Assembly (NCBI GenBank): GCA_011799875.1
Contig: CM022298.1
Location: 198,390,076 to 198,454,075 of the forward strand
Length of the DNA: 64,000 bases
Reading direction: 5' to 3'
Origin: Thinopyrum elongatum
Lineage: Eukaryota; Streptophyta; Magnoliopsida; Poales; Poaceae
A program made the translations under genes and the position numbers. Below, one piece after another: positions 57,099 to 64,000 of the stretch. Within the stretch, counting starts at the first letter, position 1. Each line of letters opens with the position of its first letter. Below the pieces are notes generated by a model. The model saw only the letters and a list, made by a program, of their open reading frames with translations, did not search any database and had not been told where the DNA came from.

Positions 57099-57936
57099 TG
57101 TCGGGGCACGACACCTATGGGGTCCCAAGAGACCCCTTTACGATTCAGCGGGGGGAGAGGTATGCGCAAAGAGCAGAACCAACGATCGATGCGGGAAGAT
57201 TTTACCCAGGTTCGGGCCGCTGATCAGCGTAAAACCCTACTCCTGCCTTGTGTTCTTATTAGTGTTCTTGAGCCCAGCCTTCAGGAGCGCCCGTAGTGAA
57301 CAGTACATTCAAAGAGCAGCTACGCATGCAGAATGGGCCAGAAGTTCTCCTCCCCTGTAGCAGTTGCCGTGGGCCTCCTTTTATATCACAAAGGGGTCAC
57401 CACAGTGGCAAAATGTACATACATTGAGGTGTAAAGTAGCTACAGGGTTACCATACCTAACCTCTGACGGACTAGGACGAACGCATTTAATGCACTGTGA
57501 GGTGTCCGTTTAGGTGTCCTTACTTTCTTGGGGATGGAAAAAGGGGCCATCCCATCAGCACCGCTTAAGCTCTCCTCCACTAGCGCGTCGCCACGCATCC
57601 AAAGAAGGACCCAGAATGTCGGGTTTGTCGCTGTGCTAGAGCGGTGGCTCAGCAACAAAACCTTGCCGGGCGCCAAGCCTTGTCGGGCGCCAAGCCTTGC
57701 CCGGCGCCGATCCTTGCCGGGCTCTGCAGGCCACCCCGGCAAGATCTTGCCAGGGAAGCTGGCCTTCGGATTCCAGCTCTTCTTATCTGCTGATCCTCAG
57801 ATCTTTGACTGGATGATTTCTTTGGTGGCTTGAACCAACCTCGAACTGTTCCCTGGCAAGCCTTGCCGCGAGGATGGCTACAACTGCCCGTGCACAAGTA
57901 CGGGGTACTAGTGACCCAATACTTAGTACACCGACA
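57099..57936 (-). repeat. Element C 5' LTR
   Basis: Partner of 44686-45521. A TATA box on the minus strand lies at about 57379-57385. Confidence 0.9.
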
Positions 57937-59286
57937 ATTTGTCTTGTGTGCCAACATGCAAATTAAAATGGTTATGATGTAGTATGATAGGATGGTATCC
58001 TCCTTTGAATGATTCAAGTGGCTTGACTTGGCACATGTTCACGCATGTAGCTGAATCAGAATCAACATAGCCTCCACGATATTTATGTTCATGGTGATTT
58101 TTATCCTACTCATGCTTGCACTCAATGTTGGTTAATCTCAATGCATGTTTATGACCGTTGTCGCTCTCTAGTTGGTCGCTCCTCAATCTTTTGCTAGCCT
58201 TCACTTGTACTAAGCGGGAATACTGCTTGTGCATCCACTTCCTTAAACCCAAAGTTGTTCCATATGAGTCCACCATACCTACCTATATGCGGTATCTACC
58301 TACTGTTCCAAGTAAATTTGCATGTGCCAAACTCTAAACCTTCAAATAATAATATGTTTTGTATGCCCGAATCGCTCATGTAGTGACTGGGGGCTGTCAG
58401 TATCTTCCATGCTAGGTGGGTTATTCTCATGATGAGTGTTTATTCACTTGTCATTCACGAGAAAGTGGCTGGTAATCAGGATACCCAGTTCCATGCTCGA
58501 AATCAAATCAAAATATAATCATAAAACAAAACTCCCCCAAGACTGTTGTTGGTATGGATGGTACCCGTGGATTCGGCTAGCCGTGGAGTGTGATTGTTGG
58601 TGGAGGGGGAGTAAAAACTTTATCATTCTGTTTGGGAACCGCCTATAATGTATCTAGCATGGAAGATAGCGAGATCTCTTGGTTCTTATGTTGACAATGA
58701 AAGCATACCACTCAAAATTATATTCATCTTTGTTTTAAAAGCTCCGAGCTCTGGCACCTCTGCAAATCCCTGCTTCCCTCTGCGAAGGGCCTATCTATTT
58801 ACTTTTATTGTTGAGTCATCATCCTCTTATAAAAAGCACCAACTAGAGAGAACCACTATCATTTGTATGCTTTGTTATTAATTGATATTGAGTATGAGTG
58901 TGACTGGATCTCTTTTGCCATGAATAACAATGTCTAGTCAGTCCTTAATCTTTAGGGGTGCTCTGCATTTATGTTTTGCGGTCTCAGAAAGGGCTAGCGA
59001 GATACCATTTTGCCATATTATATCATGATTGTTTTGAAAAAAGTGTTGTCATTCGAGATTTATTATTATTGCTCGCTAGTTGATTATGCCGTTGATATGA
59101 GTAAATGTGAGACCTAAATGTTATTGTGAATATGGTTAGTTCATAATCTTTGTTGAAACCCTGAATGTTGGCTAGACATATTTGCAACAACAAGATCAAA
59201 CAGAGTTTGTAAAAGTTTTTCTTTGTCACTTTCAGTTTGTCAACTGAATTGCTTGAGGACAAGCAATGGGTTAAGCTTGGGGGAGT
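57937..59286 (+). other. Element B 3' untranslated region
   Basis: Continues 44680 after element C. No credible ORF. A stretch near 58769-58802 (CTGCTTCCCTCTGCGAAGGG) recurs inverted in element H near 61640-61675, which supports a relation of H to B. Confidence 0.65.
59249..59286 (+). promoter_or_regulatory. Element B hairpin and polypurine tract
   Basis: TTGCTTGAGGACAAGCAA forms a perfect 7-bp stem with loop AGGA and is followed by TAAGCTTGGGGGAGT directly before the 3' LTR. Confidence 0.75.
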
Positions 59287-60627
59287 TGATACGTCTCCAT
59301 CGTATCTACTTTTCCAAACTCTTTTTCCCTTGTTTTGGACTCTAATTTGCATGATTTGAATGGAACTAACCCGGACTGATGCTGCTTTCAGCAGAATTGC
59401 CATGGTGTTATTTTTGTGCAGAAATAAAAGTTCTCGGATTGACCTGAAAATTTACGGAGAATATTTTTAGAATATATAAAAAATATTGATGCAAGAATCA
59501 ACCAGAGGGGGGGTTGTGGGCCCCATAGAGCTGCTCCGACCCTAATTCCAACTCTATAAGTACCATTCGCGGAGAGAAAAATCAGAGAGAAGGATTCATC
59601 GCATTTTATGAGGAGTCGCTGGCACCTCCTGTTCTTCATCGGGAGGGCTGATCTGGAGTCCGTTCGGGGCTCCGGAGAGGGGGATTCATCGCCATCATCA
59701 TCATCAACTTTCCTCCATCATCAATTTTATGATGCTCACCGCCGTGCGTGAGTAATTCCATCGTAGGCTTGCTGGACGATGATGGGTTGGATGAGATTTA
59801 TCATGTAATTGAGTTAGTTTTGTTAGGGTTTGATCCCTAGTATCCACAATGTTCTGAGATTGATGTTGCTATGACTTTGCTATGCTTAATGCTTGTCACT
59901 AGGGCCCGAGTGCCATGATTTCAGATCTGAACATATTATGTTTTCACGAATATATTTGTGTTCTTGATCCTATCTTGCAAGTTGTAGACACCTATTATGT
60001 GTTATGATCAGCATACCCCAAGGTGACAATAATTGGGATTCTTTCCGGTGATTACCGTAGTTTGAGGATTTCATGTATTCACTAAGTGCTAATGCTTTGT
60101 TCTGGTTCTCTATTAAAAGGAGGACTTAATATCCCTAAGTTTCCGATAGGACCCCGCTGCCACGGGAGGGTAGGACAAAAGATGTCATGCAAGTTCTTTT
60201 CCATAAGCACGTATGACTATATCCGGAATACATGCCTACATTATATTGATGAATTGGAGCTAGTTCTGTGTCACTCTAGGTTATAACTGTTGCATGATGA
60301 ATGCCATCCAACATAATTATCCATCACTGATCTGATGCCTACGAGCTTTTCACATATTGATCTTTGCTAAGTTACTTTGTCGTTGCTACTGTTACAATCA
60401 CTACAAAACTACTACTGTTACTTTTGTCACCATTACCGTTACTTCCATACTACTTTGCTACTACAAACTTTGATACAGATATTAAGTCTTTCAGGTATGG
60501 TTGAATTGACAACTCAGCTGCTAATACTCGTGAATATTCTTTGGCTCCCCTTGTGTCGAATTAATAAATTTGGGTTGAATACTCTACCCTCGAAAACTGT
60601 TGTGATCCCTATACTTGTGGGTTATCA
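59287..60627 (+). repeat. Element B 3' LTR
   Basis: 1341 bp, partner of 37651-39048, followed by TSD GTGAG. Confidence 0.9.
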
Positions 60628-60990
60628 GTGAGTTGCATGATCTCATGGTCATAGGAACATATACTTGACATGCAGAAAACGATAGCAATAAACTTGACAC
60701 GATCATATGCTATATTTATAGTTTGGGTCTTGTCCATCACATCATTCTCCTAATGATGTGATCCCGTTATCAAATGACAACTCATGTCTATGGCTAGGAA
60801 ACCATAGCCATCTTTGATCAACGAGCTAGTCTGGTAGAGGCTCACTAGGGACGTGTTGTTGCCTATGTATCCACACATGCATTTGAGTTTCCGGTCAATA
60901 CAATTATAGCATGGATAATAAACTATTATCATGAATAAGGAAATATAATAATAACCACTTTATTATTGCCTCTAGGGCATATTTCCAATA
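60628..60990 (-). repeat. Angela LTR, piece 3 (LTR start)
   Basis: On the minus strand it begins TATTGGAAATATGCCC, where Angela LTRs normally begin TGTTGG, so the terminal TG is mutated here. It ends at the insertion point of B. Confidence 0.85.
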
Positions 60991-61005
60991 GTCTCCCACT
61001 TGCAC
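60991..61005 (-). promoter_or_regulatory. Angela polypurine tract
   Basis: The minus strand reads GCAAGTGGGAGAC directly before the LTR. Confidence 0.8.
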
Positions 61006-61024
61006 TAGAGTCAATAATCTAGTA

Positions 61025-61323
61025 TTACATGGTAATGAATCTAACACCCATAGAATTATGGTGTTGATCATGTTTGGCCCGTGGCAGAGGTTTAGTCAAC
61101 GGATCTGCAACATTCACATCCATATGTACTTTGCAAATGTTTATGTCCTCCTCCTTGACTGTGTCACAGATGGAGTTGAAGCATCGCTTTATGTGTCTGG
61201 TCCTCTTGTGAAACCTTGGTTCCTTGGCTAGAGCAATGGCACCAGTGTTGTCACAGAACAGAGTCATTGGGCTCAGTACACTGGGCACAACTCCAAGATC
61301 TGTCATGAACTGCTTCATCCAGA
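61025..61323 (-). pseudogene. Angela-type RNase H, C-terminal end of pol
   Basis: Contains Asp-Asn-Thr-Gly-Ala-Ile-Ala-Leu-Ala, His-Ile-Lys-Arg-Cys-Phe and Ala-Asp-Pro-Leu-Thr-Lys-Pro-Leu, the conserved end of copia RNase H. Ends at TAA (61025). The N-terminal side is cut at 61323 by fusion to LTR start sequence. Confidence 0.85.
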
Positions 61324-61358
61324 CACTTTATTATTGCCTCTAGGGCATATTTCCAACA
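61324..61358 (-). repeat. 35-bp stub of the Angela 5' LTR
   Basis: The minus strand reads TGTTGGAAATATGCCCTAG and onward, identical for its length to the LTR start at 60956-60990 except for the terminal TG. Followed by ATATA, the TSD partner of CTATA at 23487-23491 with one mismatch. Confidence 0.85.
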
Positions 61359-62003
61359 ATATAGTCTTCCATGATTGCTAACACTCAAAGCATATTTTTA
61401 GAACAAATAGCATCCGTCGAATACAGAGAAAGATAGGGGCTTAATGTTTCGCCTCCCAACTTATTTATCATATAGATAGTTGTCAACAATAATAATTCAT
61501 GATCAAATATATTTGAATGGCCATATATGCTTGGATCTTTCCCCACCACATGATGCTAGCCAACTAAAGAATAATTGAGGTTGACATAAGAAGGAATACT
61601 ATTGACTCTTGCATAAAAGTAAATACATGAAAGTAAAAGATAGGCCCTTCGCAGAGGGAAGCAGAGGTTGTCCTCCACTTTTTATTTTTGGATGTGCAAA
61701 CCCTTAATGCAAAGGAACGTCATGTTGTATTGCCCTTTGTGATAGCAACATTTATTATGCAGTCCATCGCTTTTATTTCTTTACCATCACAAGTTCGTAC
61801 AACGCTTATTTTCCCTTACAATAAAAGTTCATACATATTTAGGAGCAATTTTTATTGCTTTTTGCACCGATGACAACTTACTTGAAGGATCTTATTCAAT
61901 CTATAGGTAGATATGGTGGACACTCATGGCAAGAAACTGGGTTTAAGGATTTTTGGATGCACAAATAGTATCTCTACTTAGTATGAATTTTTGGCTAGCA
62001 ACC
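61359..62003 (-). other. Element H internal part, right side
   Basis: A+T-rich and without a credible ORF. It continues the sequence broken at 23491 and shares an inverted stretch with the 3' part of element B. Ends where CACTA 2 is inserted. Confidence 0.6.
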
Positions 62004-62450
62004 ACTACAAAAAAACCTCTTCCATGATGATACGTGTTTGTCACAGTAGGTCACATTTTCTGTCATGGATGTACATCCATGACGATTTTATGACAGAATC
62101 AAGATAGTCATACCTGTGCTGTTGTAGAAGTGTTCCATGACAATACCAAAATTATCCTCACGGAAGTGTCCACTTCCATGACGATAAATGGCGTGTCATG
62201 GAAGTGCTTTCGTCAAAGGTAACCGACACGTGGCATCCACCATAACGGGTCACCGTTAAGCTATCGGGTTCCGGTTTGGATCCGATAATCTGTTAACAGC
62301 CCGGAGCAATGGGGATTTTCCACGTGTAAAATTCTCAATGGCCAGAGGAACCACGTGTCGGCTCAGCGTTGGAACAGATGTCATCCACTCATTGGATGGG
62401 AGACGCCTATGATACGTCGACACATGGCACGGCCCAATAGAGGCCAATTC
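62004..62450 (+). repeat. CACTA 2 terminal region, palindrome-rich
   Basis: Holds a perfect 22-bp palindrome (62062-62083, half-site GTCATGGATGT) and inverted CACGGAAGTG/CACTTCCATG words near 62160-62185. The same series occurs in CACTA 1 with some arms mutated. Confidence 0.75.
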
Positions 62451-63300
62451 AGGTGAAAAGGCCAGCCCGTTTGACTTGGTCAAAAGGTAGCGGGCCGGCC
62501 CACGGAAAGCCTGTTAAGGGCCTGTTCGCATATAGCCCATTTACAGCCCGCTAACTCACGACCCGTTATGGACTATCCGAATTGGGCCCAGTAGCGTCAT
62601 CTGGGCCATCCAATATGATTCCAGCCCATTGTAACTTCTGGCCCATGTATGGCCCATGACGTCTTTCGGCCCATACGAGGCCCTTTGTAACTCTGGGCCC
62701 ATTAAAGGCCCGTGGTGAAACTGGCCCATAATGAACAGTGTATCGCTTTACACCCATTAGCGGCCCATTATTCCGTTGGGCCGTTTCCAGCCCGTGTTAC
62801 CTTTCGGCCTTCTAAGGGCCCATTTATTCTTGGGCTCATTTCCAGCATTCGGTTACTTACGGTCCGTTACTGGCCTGTTCCGCTTATGGGCCAAATTCAG
62901 CCCGTGGTTACAGTCGGCCCGTTTGTGGCCCGTTAACCCATTGGGCTGTTTTCATAGCGTCATCAAATACGGCCCATTAACAACCCGTGGTGCCTGTCGA
63001 TAGAATTAAGCCCGTTATACATTTTAGCCTATTTACGGCCCGTTATGGTCGGGCCATAAACAGATGATTTTCACTCTAGCCCGTTTACGGCCCATTTTGC
63101 GGACTGTTATTTGACCATGAATAGTACGGCCCATGTTTGGCCAATCGATCATACGGCCCGTAGAAGGCCCATTGACTATACGGCCCGTAGAAGGCCCATG
63201 GATCCTACGGCCCGTAGGAGGCCCATGGTCACTACAGCAGGTAGCAGGACCATGGTTACAACGGTACGTATGTTACCCATCGTTATTGTGGCCTACTTAT
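62451..63300 (+). repeat. CACTA 2 subterminal GGCC-motif array
   Basis: CGGCCC, GGCCCGT and GGGCCATT words recur about every 20-30 bases in both orientations. A short direct repeat of TACGGCCCGTAGAAGGCCCAT lies near 63150-63225. No gene. Confidence 0.75.
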
Positions 63301-63433
63301 AAAAAAAATAGGTTATTGTGGCCACTAGAAAAACGCGGAAAAAGAACTATAGAGTCTACAAGAAAACAACTAAACAAGATAATAAGGGAATAAATAAGCA
63401 AGCAACTAACACTAGGCTATTACGGCTATTACA

Positions 63434-63545
63434 CATATTACATCCACTGGGCATCAAAGTTCGGCACCAGTGCAAATATAGGGAACAAAGCAGCATATTA
63501 CATACACTGACCGTCTAAATTGGCCACCAGTGTAAATAAATGTGG
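63434..63545 (+). repeat. 60-bp tandem duplication in the CACTA 2 3' untranslated region
   Basis: CATATTACATCCACTG at 63434 recurs as CATATTACATACACTG at 63494. Both copies contain CACCAGTG about 32 bases later. Confidence 0.6.
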
Positions 63546-63585
63546 CAGCAAAACAAGTCCATAACTGAAACAACTTCAGAAGAGC

Positions 63586-64000
63586 TCAAGAAACATTATC
63601 CTGGGTATCCACCATGCTGGCAATAAGCTTAGCAAGCTTATTAGCTTTCTCCTGTTTGGCGCTAAAATCCTCCAATGCTTGCTGTTGCACCAGAAAGTAT
63701 GCATCTGAATTCTCAAGTGACTTCCACAGTCCTTCGGCTTCTTGTCGCAGCACAGCTGATCGATGTCTTTTAGCTTGTAGTTGAGGCTCAAGAAACCGAA
63801 CTGATTCAGACAGTGAGTTCGAAGAGCTTGTGCCAGCGGTAGTGGCCAGTAACTCGAACACTACACCAAGACAGGACTTTGGGGTTGTCTCACTATCTTC
63901 AAGATAGTTTTCCTTAGCTGTTTTATCAGCTTTGTTGGAGACCAACAAGGATGTCTCACTATCCTGAACCTTATCTGCATTACTTCCTTTACCATTGCTT
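63586..64000 (-). CDS. CACTA 2 gene, C-terminal part (coiled-coil, TNPA-like), runs off the window
   Basis: An open frame on the minus strand from the window edge to the stop at 63586. Ser/Thr-rich, then a long charged helix with Leu-Arg-Gln-Glu-Ala-Glu, Phe-Ser-Ala-Lys-Gln-Glu and Leu-Ala-Lys-Leu-Ile, likely a coiled coil. Its position about 1.58 kb from the terminus matches the distance between the CACTA 1 gene end and its terminus (about 1.43 kb without element A). Role inferred: DNA-binding accessory protein of a CACTA element. The upstream part is not in the window. Confidence 0.55.
   Translation of the reverse strand, partial: SNGKGSNADKVQDSETSLLVSNKADKTAKENYLEDSETTPKSCLGVVFELLATTAGTSSSNSLSESVRFLEPQLQAKRHRSAVLRQEAEGLWKSLENSDAYFLVQQQALEDFSAKQEKANKLAKLIASMVDTQDNVS

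Larger units (their letters stand above)
44686..57936 (-). mobile_element. Element C: Tat-type Ty3/gypsy with archaeal-type RNase H and an antisense gene
   Basis: LTRs 44686-45521 (836 bp) and 57099-57936 (838 bp) run TGTCGG...CCGACA and differ at roughly 25-30 positions by eye (about 3 percent). The TSD is GTTTG (44681-44685) versus ATTTG (57937-57941), one mismatch. Gag-pol lies on the minus strand (57011 to 50679). A second, spliced gene lies on the plus strand (45923-49882) between pol and the 3' LTR, so the two genes converge tail to tail. The extra RNase H after reverse transcriptase and the antisense ORF are known from Tat/Retand/Grande-type elements. Confidence 0.9.
44686..57936. repeat. 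Dispersed CTTGCCGG / CCGGCAAG motif across element C
   Basis: I count about 35 exact copies on the two strands, for example at 45245, 45333, 46810, 47271, 47305, 49125, 50053, 50627, 51664, 52056, 53281, 54238, 54298, 55127, 55213, 55333 and 57661. They occur in both LTRs, untranslated parts, gag, pol and the antisense gene. Chance expectation in 13 kb is below one. The copies fall in different reading frames (Gly-Lys, Arg-Gln or Pro-Ala-Arg), so protein coding alone does not explain them. Outside C I noticed one copy (24631). Confidence 0.75.
37651..60627 (+). mobile_element. Element B: Athila-type gypsy without reverse transcriptase, split by element C
   Basis: LTRs 37651-39048 and 59287-60627, TSD GTGAG on both sides (37646-37650 and 60628-60632). 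It has a tRNA-Asp type primer site, gag plus a protease-like domain, an env-like ORF and a polypurine tract with hairpin. There is no reverse transcriptase, RNase H or integrase between protease and the env-like ORF, so the element is non-autonomous. Without C it would be about 9.7 kb. Element C sits in the region downstream of the env-like ORF. Confidence 0.85.
23492..61358 (-). mobile_element. Element I: Angela/BARE-type copia with a huge internal deletion, hosting G and B
   Basis: The 3' LTR, read on the minus strand, starts TATTGGAAATATGCC at 60990 and ends CCCCAACA at 23492. It is split by G and B, leaving pieces 23492-24720, 37482-37650 and 60633-60990 that add to about 1.76 kb, the usual Angela size. 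Beside it are a polypurine tract and the RNase H end of pol (61025-61323). RNase H then fuses directly to 35 bp of the 5' LTR start (61324-61358), followed by ATATA, the partner of CTATA at 23487-23491. Nearly all of the 5' LTR, gag, protease, integrase and reverse transcriptase are therefore deleted. Confidence 0.85.
62004..64000 (-). mobile_element. CACTA DNA transposon 2, 3' end, same family as CACTA 1, opposite orientation
   Basis: Starts CACTACAAAAAAACC. The first 250 bases are nearly collinear with the reverse complement of the CACTA 1 end at 12953. A GGCC-rich subterminal array and a minus-strand gene follow, so both elements present their 3' ends toward the 49 kb between them. The other end lies outside the window. 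Confidence 0.85.

Noticed and set aside
12953..62004. A single giant CACTA element with termini at 12953 and 62004
   Set aside because: The two termini point outward from the interval (each element extends away from it), and genes on both sides end toward these termini, so they are 3' ends of two elements.

Overview
This window is intergenic DNA from a large, repeat-rich grass genome, most likely wheat or a close Triticeae relative. The grounds are BARE/Angela-type copia LTRs, Athila-type LTRs that begin TGATACGTCTC and carry a tRNA-Asp primer site, and CACTA termini with GGCC-rich subterminal arrays. I see no ordinary host gene, rRNA, tRNA or CRISPR array. Nearly every base falls in a nested stack of transposons, and the order of insertion can be read from target-site duplications (TSDs).

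Layout. 1-12953 is the 3' part of CACTA element 1 (plus strand), interrupted at 4699-12172 by LTR element A (minus strand, TSD TGGCC), which carries an orphan ORF and no gag-pol. CACTA 1 itself sits in the reverse transcriptase of a decayed Angela-like copia, D (12954 to about 15214, minus). 15309-22919 is a truncated Athila-type element F (plus), split by Reina-type gypsy E (16295-21829, TSD TGCTA). F abuts a truncated minus-strand element H (22921-23491 and 61359-62003). H is split by an Angela-type copia I (23492-61358), which has lost almost all of its interior. Two elements sit in the single surviving LTR of I: Tekay/Del-type gypsy G (24721-37476, minus, TSD CTGTA) and Athila-type B (37651-60627, plus, TSD GTGAG). 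B is itself split by Tat-type gypsy C (44686-57936, minus, TSD G/ATTTG). A second CACTA element of the same family as the first, in opposite orientation, starts at 62004 and runs off the window.

How the parts work. C, E and G carry gag, protease, reverse transcriptase, RNase H and integrase. E and G also carry chromodomain-like tails, and C carries an extra RNase H and a spliced gene on the opposite strand. A lacks recognisable enzymes, and B has gag, a protease-like region and an env-like ORF but no reverse transcriptase or integrase, so both would have needed enzymes supplied by other elements. The polyproteins of C and G are each one uninterrupted frame broken only by stop codons of the kind left by deamination of methylated cytosine.

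Most interesting signals: an 8-mer, CTTGCCGG/CCGGCAAG, occurring about 35 times across element C in all frames, both genes and the LTRs; the antisense, intron-containing gene of C with its own TATA-like box; the 455-codon orphan ORF of A; a hairpin with compensatory base changes next to the polypurine tract of the Athila-type elements; and an LTR-like promoter copy in front of the env-like ORF of B.
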